From: JARFQW01 sp963842955
Lineage (GTDB): Bacteria; Pseudomonadota; Gammaproteobacteria; Steroidobacterales; XN24
DNA length: 64,000 nucleotides
Reading direction: 5' to 3'
Assembly (NCBI GenBank): GCA_963842955.1
Contig: CAWJIJ010000002.1
Coordinates: 124,001 to 188,000 of the forward strand
The notes beneath the pieces were generated by a model. That model ran no database searches. It had not been told where the DNA came from and saw only the letters and a list, made by a program, of their open reading frames with translations. Shown here piece after piece: positions 44,205 through 52,956 of this stretch. A program made the position numbers and the translations under genes. Positions within the stretch are counted from its first letter, which is position 1, and every line of letters begins with the position of its first letter.

Positions 44205-45740
44205 GTGAGCGGCCCAAACCGGCTGGTGATGCTGCTGGGCGACCATCTTGACGCCGGCAATTCGGCGCTGGCGGCCGCCGATCCGGCCACCGATATCGTG
44301 CTCATGGCGGAGACCGCCGGCGAGGCGGCTCACGTCTGGAGCCACAAGCAGCGAATCGCGGTTTTCTTCGCCGCCATGCGTCACCGGGCCGCGGCCCTCG
44401 AGGCCGAGGGCTGGCGGGTGGACTACCGGCCGGTGGGCGAACAGGTCGCCAGCCTGGGCGAGGCCCTGGCGGATGCCGTAAAACGCCACGGCGTCGCGGA
44501 GGTCCTGGTGACCGAACCCGGGGAGTGGCGGGTCCGCAGTGCGCTCGCCAGCGCCGCCAGCCGCGCCGGCGCCGAGATCCGCTGGTTTGACGACGACCAT
44601 TTCTACGTGAGCAGCGCCGAGTTCCGGGACTGGGCCGCCGGCCGCAAGCAGCTGGTCATGGAGTACTTCTACCGAGAGACGCGCCGGCGCCACGACGTGC
44701 TGATGGATGGCGATGGTCCCGAGGGGGGCCGCTGGAACTTCGACAAGGACAACCGGGGCAGCTTCGGGCGCAAGGGGCCGGGCGAACTCCCCGAACCGCG
44801 TCGATTCGAACCCGACGACATGACGCGGCAGGCCATCGCCGATGTACAGGCCCACTTCCCGGACCATCCTGGATCGCTGGAACGTTTCGGCTGGCCGGTC
44901 ACCCCGGTGGACGCCCGGGAGGCCCTGGACGACTTCGTGGCCCATCGACTGCCGCTTTACGGTCAGTACCAGGACGCAATGTGGTCCGGCGAGCCCTTTC
45001 TCTATCACTCGCTGGTTTCGGTGGCCCTGAACCTCAAGCTGCTGGATCCCCGGGAGGCGGTGGCCGCGGCGGAGGCGGCCTGGCGCGCTGGTGATGTTCC
45101 CCTCGCCGCGGCGGAGGGCTTCATCCGCCAGATCATCGGCTGGCGGGAATTCATACGCGGTATCTACTGGCTGCGCATGCCCGGCTATGAGAACGGCAAC
45201 CACTACGAGCATGAGCGGCCGCTACCGGCCTTTTTCTGGACCGGCGAAACGCCGATGAACTGCCTGAAGCAAAGCATTGGCGACACGCTCGAGAACGGCT
45301 ACGCCCACCACATTCAGCGACTCATGGTCATTGGCAACTTCAGCCTGCTGGCCGGCCTGGCCCCGCGGGACGTGTGTGACTGGTTTCTCGCGGTCTACGT
45401 GGATGCGGTGGAGTGGGTGGAGTTACCCAATACCCTGGGCATGGCGCTGCACGCCGATGGCGGCATCGTCGGCAGCAAGCCCTACGTGTCCACAGGCCGC
45501 TATATCCAGCGCATGAGCAACTATTGCGGGAGCTGCCGCTACGACCCCGGGTTGCGCACCGGCGAGAACGCCTGCCCGTTCACGACGCTGTACTGGAATT
45601 TCCTGGATCGCAATCGCGAGCGGCTCGCCGCCAACGGCCGCATGGGCCTGACCCTGCGGAATCTCGAGCGCCTGGACCCGGATGAGCTGACGGCGATCGC
45701 TGAAAGGGCGCGCGCCGTGCTGGACTGGCTGAACGACTGA
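44205..45740 (+). CDS. FeS bacterial photolyase / cryptochrome (PhrB type, 6-4)
   Basis: Predicted light-dependent DNA repair enzyme of the FeS-BCP class, which repairs (6-4) photoproducts. The 511-residue protein has an N-terminal Rossmann-like antenna domain (LVMLLGDHLDAGNSAL) and a C-terminal FAD domain (HHIQRLMVIGNFSLLAG, WFLAVYVDAVEWVELPN). Four Cys for a [4Fe-4S] cluster are at 353, 441, 444 and 457 (NCLKQS, SNYCGSCRYDP, ENACPFTTLYW). These nearly match positions 350, 438, 441 and 454 of Agrobacterium PhrB as I recall them. The GTG at 44205 is my best start; the first certain residue is Met at 44229. Confidence 0.92.
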   Translation: MSGPNRLVMLLGDHLDAGNSALAAADPATDIVLMAETAGEAAHVWSHKQRIAVFFAAMRHRAAALEAEGWRVDYRPVGEQVASLGEALADAVKRHGVAEVLVTEPGEWRVRSALASAASRAGAEIRWFDDDHFYVSSAEFRDWAAGRKQLVMEYFYRETRRRHDVLMDGDGPEGGRWNFDKDNRGSFGRKGPGELPEPRRFEPDDMTRQAIADVQAHFPDHPGSLERFGWPVTPVDAREALDDFVAHRLPLYGQYQDAMWSGEPFLYHSLVSVALNLKLLDPREAVAAAEAAWRAGDVPLAAAEGFIRQIIGWREFIRGIYWLRMPGYENGNHYEHERPLPAFFWTGETPMNCLKQSIGDTLENGYAHHIQRLMVIGNFSLLAGLAPRDVCDWFLAVYVDAVEWVELPNTLGMALHADGGIVGSKPYVSTGRYIQRMSNYCGSCRYDPGLRTGENACPFTTLYWNFLDRNRERLAANGRMGLTLRNLERLDPDELTAIAERARAVLDWLND

Positions 45741-45752
45741 ACCGGGCGGCGA

Positions 45753-46106
45753 CTACTTCCAGGAAGGCGTCGTGAGGCCGTCCAGACTGGAATAGAACGC
45801 GGCCAGATCGGCGATGTCCTCATCGGACAGACCGGTGGCAAAACCCGCCATGATCGCGTTTTTGCGCTCGCCGCTACGGTATCCGCGCAGCGCATGTACC
45901 AGGTAGGCCTCATGCTGCCCGGCGAGCTTGGGGTACATCGGCGCGGTGCCCAGTCCGTCGGCGCCGTGACAAGCGTGACAGGTTGTCGACTTGCCCTGGC
46001 CGAGTTCGGCATCACCGTCAGCCGCCGATGCCGTGGTGGCCCCGAACGCCGTCATGGACACCAGTGCCAGCGTGTAAATCGTTCGAAAAATCGTGCGCAT
46101 CAGCAT
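45753..46106 (-). CDS. Periplasmic c-type cytochrome, second of a pair
   Basis: A 117-residue exported cytochrome. A signal peptide ends TTASA-AD, followed by one haem motif CHACH and a distal Met candidate in the NAIMAGFATGLSDEDI region. The fold resembles small c4/c553-type cytochromes. The ATG at 46106 has GGAG seven bases upstream, within the end of the upstream cytochrome gene. The two cytochromes are adjacent (four bases apart) and similar, so tandem duplication is likely. The partner oxidase or reductase is not in the window. Confidence 0.9.
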   Translation of the reverse strand: MLMRTIFRTIYTLALVSMTAFGATTASAADGDAELGQGKSTTCHACHGADGLGTAPMYPKLAGQHEAYLVHALRGYRSGERKNAIMAGFATGLSDEDIADLAAFYSSLDGLTTPSWK

Positions 46107-46110
46107 GCGA

Positions 46111-46431
46111 TTACTCCGCGGCCTCGAACCAGGCGGCAATATCGGCCATGTCCTGCTCGCTCAGCGTGGCGGCATGGGCGTGCATGGTGCCGTGAGGGCG
46201 ATCGCCATTGGCGTAGCCTTTCAGGGCATCGATGATGTACTGGGCATTCTGGCCGCCCAGCTTGGGGACCGGAAAGGTCGGGTAGGCATTCTTGTAGTCT
46301 TCGATGCCGTGACAGCCCAGGCAGGTCTCTGCCTTTTTCCTGCCGGCTTCGCTGTCTCCGTCCGCCATGGCTGCGCATGGCAAACAGAAAACTGCGACCA
46401 TTCCGGCAATTGCAACGCCTTTAAGGGACAT
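46111..46431 (-). CDS. Periplasmic c-type cytochrome, first of a pair
   Basis: A 106-residue exported cytochrome. The signal peptide is MSLKGVAIAGMVAVFC and runs to AAMA-DG. One haem motif CLGCH is present and MHAHAATLSEQDMADIA carries a likely Met ligand. It resembles its downstream neighbour, with PKLGGQNAQYIIDALKGY matching PKLAGQHEAYLVHALRGY. I chose the ATG at 46431, after GAGGA; an open frame to 46509 overlaps the divergent SIMPL gene. Confidence 0.9.
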   Translation of the reverse strand: MSLKGVAIAGMVAVFCLPCAAMADGDSEAGRKKAETCLGCHGIEDYKNAYPTFPVPKLGGQNAQYIIDALKGYANGDRPHGTMHAHAATLSEQDMADIAAWFEAAE

Positions 46432-46525
46432 GGATCCTCTCTGATAACCGCCGACCGGCGGCGCTCGACTCGGGGCCGCTATGGTAATCAGAGCGTGCCA
46501 AAACTCCAAACGCAGGGAGAATCTC

Positions 46526-47236
46526 GTGCGTCATCTACTATTCTGTAGCGTCGCTGCCTCGCTTATCCTGCTTCCGCCTATGTCCAATGCCACCGAAACA
46601 ACGCCTCCCCGCACGATCACCACGACGGGCCAGGCCCTGATCCAGACCGTGCCGGACGAGGCAAGCCTCTCCATGGCCGTGGAGATTCGCGACCCGGAGC
46701 TGGCCGCCGCGCGCGACCGGGCGGGGGCCGTCGTGGAGAAGTTCCTTGCCGGCGCGCGCAAACTGGAGATTCCGGACAAGGATATCGCGACCCTGAGGGC
46801 CCGGGTCCAGCCGGACTACGAATGGAACCGGGAAACCGGCGAGCGCCGGCTGCGGGGCTACGTGGTCACCCGCGAACTGCAGGTCACCCTCAAGGACCTC
46901 GAAGCCCTGGGCCCGCTGATTGAAGAAGCCACGGCCGCGGGGGTCAACCAGGTCCAGCCGGCCATGTTGACCAGCAGCCGCCGGAAGGAACTGGAACGCC
47001 AGGCGCTGGCGGACGCCACCCTGGACGCCCGCCAGCGGGCCGAGGCCGCCGCCGGTGCCGTCAATGCCCGGGTCGGCGCGGTGCGGACCATCGACGCGTC
47101 ATCGCCCCGGGTCCAGCCGGTGGCCCGGCACGCCGAACTCATGGCCGCCGACTCCGGTGGCGCGGGCGGCGGATGGCAGCCCGGCGAGATCAATATCCCC
47201 GCCCAGGTGCAGGTAACCTTCGACCTGGCGCCCTGA
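46526..47236 (+). CDS. SIMPL domain (DUF541) exported protein
   Basis: A 236-residue predicted periplasmic protein. A signal peptide (HLLFCSVAASLILLPP) is followed by a SIMPL/DUF541 domain: RTITTTGQALIQTVPDEASLSMAV, the middle YVVTRELQVTLKDLEALGPLIEEA, and the C-terminal QVQVTFDL. Family members such as YggE are linked to oxidative stress tolerance in E. coli; the mechanism is unclear. The GTG at 46526 has GGGAGA five bases upstream and starts the signal peptide. It diverges from the cytochromes. Confidence 0.9.
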   Translation: MRHLLFCSVAASLILLPPMSNATETTPPRTITTTGQALIQTVPDEASLSMAVEIRDPELAAARDRAGAVVEKFLAGARKLEIPDKDIATLRARVQPDYEWNRETGERRLRGYVVTRELQVTLKDLEALGPLIEEATAAGVNQVQPAMLTSSRRKELERQALADATLDARQRAEAAAGAVNARVGAVRTIDASSPRVQPVARHAELMAADSGGAGGGWQPGEINIPAQVQVTFDLAP

Positions 47237-47319
47237 ATATTTCCCTTGAACAGACCGGTATCCCGATTACGGGATGCCGTCACGAGGTCCCGCGCAACCA
47301 GATCCCGGGCGGCGAGATC

Positions 47320-47799
47320 CTAGGCGGCATCCAGCGCCGCGGCGATCTCGGTCATCAGCCCGGCATCGCGGGGCGACGTCGCCGCCGGATAGCGTCCGAG
47401 AACCGTTCCATCCCGGCCGACAAGAAACTTCTCGAAATTCCAGGCAATGTCCCCGCCGTCCGCCGTCATCCACGCATAGACGGGATGGCGGCCCGGGCCA
47501 TTGACCTGGATTTTCTCGGTCAGCGGGAAGTTGACACCGAAGTTCGTATCGCAGAACGCCTGGATTTCTGCCGGACCGCCCGGTTCCTGGGCGCCGAACT
47601 GGTTACAGGGAAACCCCACGACCGTGAATCCTTCTCCCTCGAGCTCGTTTTGCAGTGCCACGAGCTCCGCGTACTGGGGCGTGTAGCCACACAGGCTGGC
47701 CACGTTGACCGCCAGAACGACCTTTCCCCGGGTACCGGCAAGGACCTCCGCAGACCCGTCGAGGGCGGCGATCGAGAAGTCCTGGAAACGCTGGGTCAT
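47320..47799 (-). CDS. Glutathione peroxidase
   Basis: Thiol peroxidase of 159 residues, Cys type. The catalytic Cys37 is in NVASLCGYTPQY. The partner Gln lies in FPCNQFGAQEPG and the Trp in IAWNFEKFLVGRDG. A second Cys (QAFCDTNFGV) may resolve through thioredoxin, as many bacterial members do. It may work with gor at 17.5 kb. It is alone between the SIMPL and DUF945 genes. Confidence 0.94.
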   Translation of the reverse strand: MTQRFQDFSIAALDGSAEVLAGTRGKVVLAVNVASLCGYTPQYAELVALQNELEGEGFTVVGFPCNQFGAQEPGGPAEIQAFCDTNFGVNFPLTEKIQVNGPGRHPVYAWMTADGGDIAWNFEKFLVGRDGTVLGRYPAATSPRDAGLMTEIAAALDAA

Positions 47800-47894
47800 G
47801 ACCTGCTCCGGGCGGCTGGGGCGCGGCTCGGCGCCGGAGTGAGCATGCTAACATCCGCGGCCGTTTTCCCACGGGCTTCCGGCCCCGGATTCCC

Positions 47895-49196
47895 TTGAAA
47901 AGATTCGTTCCAGTGATCGGCACTGTGGCCGCCGTCGTTCTCGCGCTGCCGGCGCTCTTCGGGATCCTGACCATCGGTGTGGCCGAAACCTTGCTCGCCC
48001 GCGGCCTCGAGAGCCAGGGCGCGGCCCCGGAAGAAAGCCGGATCGAGCGCGGCTGGTTCACGTCCACCGTGGATCAGCGCTTCCGGCTGGCCGACGGCGG
48101 CCTCGCGGAGTTCCTGGCCCTGGCCACCGGCGTGGGCTCCGCGGCCGAGCTGGTGGTCAGCTCCCGGATGCGCCATGGCCCGCTGCCCGGCTGGAGGCCG
48201 GGCCTGGCCGAGGCGGACACGTCCTACCGCGTCATCGCCGCCGACGGCAGCGACCACGAGGTCCCTGCGTCCAGTCACAGCCGGGTGGGATTGACCGGCC
48301 AGATCACCACGGACCTCGGACTGGACGCGTTCTCCCGTCGCTGCCGGCCCGGCCGGGGCTGCCTGGACAGCGGCGGCGGCCGCTTCCGCGCCGTCCAGCC
48401 ACCCGGAGACGGCCGCTGGACCCTGGCAGGGCATATGGGACCCCTTGCCTTGGACGGACCCGAAGGGCGTCTCGCTGTAGACCGCCTGAGCATTGACGCC
48501 CGGGCCCTCTTCGAGAACACGCTCCCCCGCTCCGGCCGCGGCGTCCTCGGTTTCGAGAGCCTCACGATCACCGACCCGCAGCAAAAAACCGTGACGGTGG
48601 AATCGCTCGGAGTCACGAGCGAACTGACCGTGGAGGGGGAGCGGCTTTCCCAGTCCTTCACCGTGGAGGCGCCGCGCATCGTGGCGGCTGGCGGGGACGA
48701 GGGTCATATCCGGCTGTCCCTGGCCGCCCGGGACCTGGACGCGCCGACCGTGTATGCCATCGGCCGGGAGTTGACCGATGAGCCGCCGGCCGAACGCCCC
48801 CGGCGGGTGAACGAACTGTTGATGGCGCAGTGGCGGGAACTGGCCGTTCACGGTCCCTCGATCACGCTGGAGGAGCTGGACTTTTCCGGAGGCCCGGATC
48901 TTGCAAGCGCATCGCTGCATCTGGCTTTACCGCCCGCCTCCGGCCGGGATGACCGGGGCCTCCTCGGAACGCTTTACGAGAACCTTGATGGCCGGTTTTC
49001 CCTGGCCCTGTCCGAAGGCATGATCCAGTCGGTCAGCGCCAGCGATCCGGACCAGGGTCAGCGTCTCGCCGCACTGATGAGCCTCGGCTATCTGGAGCTG
49101 CGGGACGGGCGTTATTGGATGAGCGGGACCTACGCCGGCCGGCTTCTGACCGTCAACGGCCGGCCCCTGCCCCTCCCGGCGCTGCCCGGTCTCTAG
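47895..49196 (+). CDS. DUF945 (YdgA-like) envelope protein
   Basis: A 433-residue protein with one N-terminal membrane helix (IGTVAAVVLALPALFGILTI) and a large periplasmic part. ESRIERGWFTSTVDQRFRL is the family-typical start of the domain. The YdgA/DUF945 family is uncharacterised. The start is a TTG at 47895; no ATG or GTG is nearby in frame before the helix. The end overlaps the converging oppF gene by four bases. Confidence 0.8.
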   Translation: MKRFVPVIGTVAAVVLALPALFGILTIGVAETLLARGLESQGAAPEESRIERGWFTSTVDQRFRLADGGLAEFLALATGVGSAAELVVSSRMRHGPLPGWRPGLAEADTSYRVIAADGSDHEVPASSHSRVGLTGQITTDLGLDAFSRRCRPGRGCLDSGGGRFRAVQPPGDGRWTLAGHMGPLALDGPEGRLAVDRLSIDARALFENTLPRSGRGVLGFESLTITDPQQKTVTVESLGVTSELTVEGERLSQSFTVEAPRIVAAGGDEGHIRLSLAARDLDAPTVYAIGRELTDEPPAERPRRVNELLMAQWRELAVHGPSITLEELDFSGGPDLASASLHLALPPASGRDDRGLLGTLYENLDGRFSLALSEGMIQSVSASDPDQGQRLAALMSLGYLELRDGRYWMSGTYAGRLLTVNGRPLPLPALPGL

Positions 49197-50161
49197 CCGG
49201 GGTTCGCCGGCGCCAGTTCGTCGCGGCGGTGACAGGCCGCATGGTGGCCGTTCACGCTAATGGCGGGGGGCGGGCTTGCCGCGCACAACGCGATGGCATG
49301 AGGGCAACGGGTCCGGAAGCGACAGCCGCTGGGCGGATCGGTGGGTGACGGCACCTCGCCGTCGAGTACCACCGGCAGGTCCCGGCGGGCGGGATCGGGG
49401 ATCGCAGCGAGCAGGGCCCGGGTGTAGGGATGCGACGGCCGGCCATAGACCTGTTCCCGGCTGCCCGACTCAACCATCTGGCCCAGGTACATGACCGCCA
49501 CCCGCTGGCTCAGGTGATGGACCACGGCCAGGTCGTGGGAAATAAAGAGAATCGCCAGATCCAGCTCGCCCTGCAGCCCCGCGAGCAGATTGACGATCTG
49601 GGCCTGCACGGACACATCCAGGGCGCTGACCGCTTCGTCGCAGATCAACAACCGCGGCTCGACCACCAGGGCCCGCGCAATGGCGATACGCTGGCACTGG
49701 CCGCCCGAGAACTGGTGGGGATAACGCGTCGCCAGGTCCGTCGTCAGCCCCACCCGATCGAGCATCGCCAGGCTGCGGTCCCGGCGCTTATTGGCATCAA
49801 GGTCCGGGCGATGGATGGCCAGCGGCTCAGCGACGATTTGCCACGCGGGCATGCGCGGGTCCAGCGCCGAGACCGGATCCTGGAACACCATCTGGATTTC
49901 CCGGCGGAGGCGCACCGGCCAGCGGCGGTCGCCGCAACGCACGGCCGCGTCGCCGAGCCTGAACTCGCCGCGGGACAAGGGCGCCAGGCCGATCAGCGCC
50001 CGCGCAAGGCTGGATTTGCCGCAGCCGGATTCGCCCACGATCCCGAGGGTCTGGCCCGGCTCGATGGACAGCGACACCCCGTCCACGGCCCGCACCGGCG
50101 GATCGTTACGCCGTCGGCCCGGGTATACGACGTCAATGTCGTCCACCGCCAGGAGCGTCAT
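49193..50161 (-). CDS. oppF: Peptide ABC transporter ATPase, OppF/DppF type
   Basis: Second ATPase of a dipeptide/oligopeptide importer. The 322-residue protein has Walker A GESGCGKSS, ABC signature FSGGQCQRIAIARAL, and Walker B LLICDEAVSALD. The C-terminal oligo_HPY domain ends with CRFRTRCPHA. The ATG at 50161 overlaps the oppD stop by four bases. It is the last gene of the mnmG-opp run. Whether the system carries oligo- or dipeptides cannot be told here. Confidence 0.93.
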   Translation of the reverse strand: MTLLAVDDIDVVYPGRRRNDPPVRAVDGVSLSIEPGQTLGIVGESGCGKSSLARALIGLAPLSRGEFRLGDAAVRCGDRRWPVRLRREIQMVFQDPVSALDPRMPAWQIVAEPLAIHRPDLDANKRRDRSLAMLDRVGLTTDLATRYPHQFSGGQCQRIAIARALVVEPRLLICDEAVSALDVSVQAQIVNLLAGLQGELDLAILFISHDLAVVHHLSQRVAVMYLGQMVESGSREQVYGRPSHPYTRALLAAIPDPARRDLPVVLDGEVPSPTDPPSGCRFRTRCPHAIALCAASPPPAISVNGHHAACHRRDELAPANPG

Positions 50162-51135
50162 CCCGGATCCTCCAGGTGGCAAGCGACGTGTCGTCCGCCA
50201 GCGGCGGCGGCAAACTTCGGCTGTTCGCGGTCGCAGGGCTCGAAGCGGTGCGCGCAGCGCGGGGCAAAGGCGCAGCCGGGGCCCGCATCTCCGGCAGCCG
50301 GCGGAGCCCCGGCAATGGCCTCGAGGCGGGCCGGCGGCGCCCGGCCCGGGTCACGGCCCAGCCGGGGTACCGAGTGCAACAGGCCCTGAGTGTAAGGGTG
50401 CAGGGAGCCGGTAAAGACCTCGTCCACCGGGCCCTGCTCCGCCGGCCGGCCCGCATACATCACGAGCACCTCTTCACACAGGCCCGCCACGAGGCCCAGG
50501 TCGTGGGTGATCAGCAGTGTCGCCATGCCCAGGGCGGTCCTGAGATCCGCAAGCAGCCGCAGGATCTGGGCCTGCACAGTGACGTCCAGCGCAGTGGTGG
50601 GCTCGTCGGCGACCAGGATGTCCGGCCGGCCCAGGAGGGCGATGGCGATCATGACCCGCTGCCGGATCCCGCCGGAAAGCTCATGGGGATACTGGGTAAA
50701 CCGCCGCGCCGGATCGCCGATCTGCACGGCCTCCAGCATCTGGAGGCTCTCCGCCCTGGCCGCATCCGCCGTCAGGCCTTTTCTCAGGGTCAGCACCTCG
50801 GTCATCTGGCCGCCGATGCGCCGGTAGGGGTTCAGCGAGGACATGGGGTCCTGAAAGACCATGGCGATGCGTTGTCCGCGGATCTGCTGCAGAGCCGGCC
50901 ATGGCAGTCCGAGCAGTTCCCTGCCGTCGAGACGAACGCTGCCGCCGACATCGGCGGTCCGCCCGCACAGGCCCACGAGAGCGAGGGCGGACTGGGTCTT
51001 GCCCGAGCCGGACTCGCCCACGATGGCCAGCGATCCGCCGGCATCCAGCGCATAGCTCAACCCGTCCACCACCCGGCGGCTGCCATGATGATCCCGGAAG
51101 GTCACGCTGAGATCACGGACTTCGAGCAGGGCCAT
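50158..51135 (-). CDS. oppD: Peptide ABC transporter ATPase, OppD/DppD type
   Basis: First ATPase of the importer. The 325-residue protein has Walker A GESGSGKTQ, ABC signature ELSGGIRQRVMIAIAL and Walker B ILVADEPTTALD. The oligo_HPY domain ends with GCAFAPRCAHRFEPC. Its ATG shares one base with the oppC stop (TGATG), so translation is coupled. Confidence 0.94.
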   Translation of the reverse strand: MALLEVRDLSVTFRDHHGSRRVVDGLSYALDAGGSLAIVGESGSGKTQSALALVGLCGRTADVGGSVRLDGRELLGLPWPALQQIRGQRIAMVFQDPMSSLNPYRRIGGQMTEVLTLRKGLTADAARAESLQMLEAVQIGDPARRFTQYPHELSGGIRQRVMIAIALLGRPDILVADEPTTALDVTVQAQILRLLADLRTALGMATLLITHDLGLVAGLCEEVLVMYAGRPAEQGPVDEVFTGSLHPYTQGLLHSVPRLGRDPGRAPPARLEAIAGAPPAAGDAGPGCAFAPRCAHRFEPCDREQPKFAAAAGGRHVACHLEDPG

Positions 51136-52037
51136 CAGTCGGACCGGGGATCCAGGGCGTCCCGGAGACCGTCGCCCAGAAAATTGAAACAGAACAGGGT
51201 CACGGACAGGAACAGCGCGGGAAATATCAGCATCCAGGGGGCGCTTTCCATTTGCTCGGCGCCCTCATTGACGAGCGCCCCCCACGACGTCATGGGTTCC
51301 TGAACGCCGAGCCCCAGGAAACTCAGGAACGACTCGACGAGAATCACCTGCGGCACGGTCAGGGTGGCGTAAACCGCCACGACTCCCACCAGGTTGGGGA
51401 GGATGTGCCGGCGCAGGACACGGAACCGGCCGGCGCCCATGGCCTCGGCCGCCTCGACGAACTCCCGGTGCTTCAGGGCCAGGGTCTGGCCGCGCACGAT
51501 GCGCGCCATGTCCAGCCAGTTGATCGCGCCGATGGCGAGGAAGATCAGCACCAGGTGGCGGCCGAACAGCACCATCAGCAGAATGACGAAGAACATGAAT
51601 GGCAGCGCGTAGAGGATGTCCACGATTCGCATCATCACCTGGTCCGTGCGCCCGCCGAGGTAGCCGGCGGTAGCCCCCCAGGTCACGCCGATCACCAGGC
51701 TGACCAGGGTTGCAACGACGCCCACGAGCAGGGATATCCGGCCGCCGACGAGAGTCCGGGCGAACAGGTCCCGGCCCAGCGGATCGGTACCGAAATAGTG
51801 CTCGCCCGCGAATGACGGCGGCTGGGAGATGGCATCCCAGTCGGTGGCGTCATAGGCGTGGGGGGACAGCCAGGGGCCGACGATGACCAGGAGCGTGAGC
51901 GCCAGGAGAATCAGCGCGCTGGCGCGGGCCGCCCGGTTGGCGCGCAGCCGGCGGGCGGCGTCCCGGAACAGGCCGCCATGCGCGGCCGTCTCGACGGCCT
52001 TCTCGCCGGGCCGTCCGCCAGCCACCGCGCCGGACAT
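51135..52037 (-). CDS. oppC: Peptide ABC transporter permease, OppC/DppC type
   Basis: Inner-membrane permease of 300 residues with about six helices. It has the OppC N-terminal region (FRDAARRLRANRAARASALIL) and the EAA loop EFVEAAEAMGAGRFRVLRRHILPN. The ATG at 52037 overlaps the oppB stop. A longer open frame continues upstream but only within oppB. Confidence 0.94.
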   Translation of the reverse strand: MSGAVAGGRPGEKAVETAAHGGLFRDAARRLRANRAARASALILLALTLLVIVGPWLSPHAYDATDWDAISQPPSFAGEHYFGTDPLGRDLFARTLVGGRISLLVGVVATLVSLVIGVTWGATAGYLGGRTDQVMMRIVDILYALPFMFFVILLMVLFGRHLVLIFLAIGAINWLDMARIVRGQTLALKHREFVEAAEAMGAGRFRVLRRHILPNLVGVVAVYATLTVPQVILVESFLSFLGLGVQEPMTSWGALVNEGAEQMESAPWMLIFPALFLSVTLFCFNFLGDGLRDALDPRSD

Positions 52038-52951
52038 CAGTAGCGCACCTTCGGGTCGAGCATCGCGTAGGCCAGGTCCACCAGGAAATTCAGGGCGATG
52101 ATGACGACCCCGTAGAAGACCACCACCCCCATCACCAGCGTGTAGTCCCGGTTCAGGGCGCCCTGCACGAAATACCGGCCAATTCCGGGCAGGCCGAAGA
52201 TCTCCTCGACAACCACCGAGCCCGTCAGCACCGCGGCGGTGGCAGGCCCAAGGTAGGACACGACGGGAATCATCGCCGGGCGCAGGGCGTGGCGCAGCAC
52301 CACTTCGCTGTCCGAAAGACCCTTGGCCCGGGCGGCGCGTATGAAGTCCGAAGACAACACCTCGGTCATGCTGGCGCGGGTGATCCGCGCGATCCAGGCA
52401 ATCTGGGGCAATGCCAGGGCAACGACTGGCAGCACCATGTGGGCGGGGCCGCCGAGCCCGCCGGCGGGCAGCCACCCGAGGTGCACGGCAAACACCAGGA
52501 TCAGGATCGGCGCGAACACGAAGTTGGGAATGGAGATGCCGGTCATGGCCATCGCCATCACGGCGTGATCCGCCGGCCGGTTCCGGCGCATGGCCGCGAC
52601 AGTGCCCGCAGCCACACCGGCCAGCACCGCGAGCACCATGGCCGCCAGCCCCAGCCGGAAGGACACGGGCAGGCCGGTGGCGATCAGTTCGGTGACCGTG
52701 TAGTCCCGGTACTGGAAGGACGGGCCGAAATCACCCTGGACCAGGTTGCCCACGTAGCGGACGAACTGGTGAGGGAGAGGCTCGTCGAGGTGATAGGCGG
52801 CCCGCAGATTGGCCTCGATGTCCGGCGGCAACGCCTTCTCGGCGTCGAAGGGGCCGCCGGGCGCTGCCCGGATCAGAAAGAACGCCAGGGTCACGAGCAA
52901 AAGCAGGGTCGGCACCGCGCCCAGCAGTCGCAGCACGGTATAGCGCAGCAC
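52037..52951 (-). CDS. oppB: Peptide ABC transporter permease, OppB/DppB type
   Basis: Inner-membrane permease of 304 residues. It begins MLRYTVLRLLGAVPTLLLLV and carries the EAA loop DFIRAARAKGLSDSEVVLRHALRPAM. It ends YAMLDPKVRY, the usual C-terminus. It lies five bases after the first oppA and overlaps oppC. Confidence 0.95.
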   Translation of the reverse strand: MLRYTVLRLLGAVPTLLLLVTLAFFLIRAAPGGPFDAEKALPPDIEANLRAAYHLDEPLPHQFVRYVGNLVQGDFGPSFQYRDYTVTELIATGLPVSFRLGLAAMVLAVLAGVAAGTVAAMRRNRPADHAVMAMAMTGISIPNFVFAPILILVFAVHLGWLPAGGLGGPAHMVLPVVALALPQIAWIARITRASMTEVLSSDFIRAARAKGLSDSEVVLRHALRPAMIPVVSYLGPATAAVLTGSVVVEEIFGLPGIGRYFVQGALNRDYTLVMGVVVFYGVVIIALNFLVDLAYAMLDPKVRY

Positions 52952-52956
52952 CCGGC

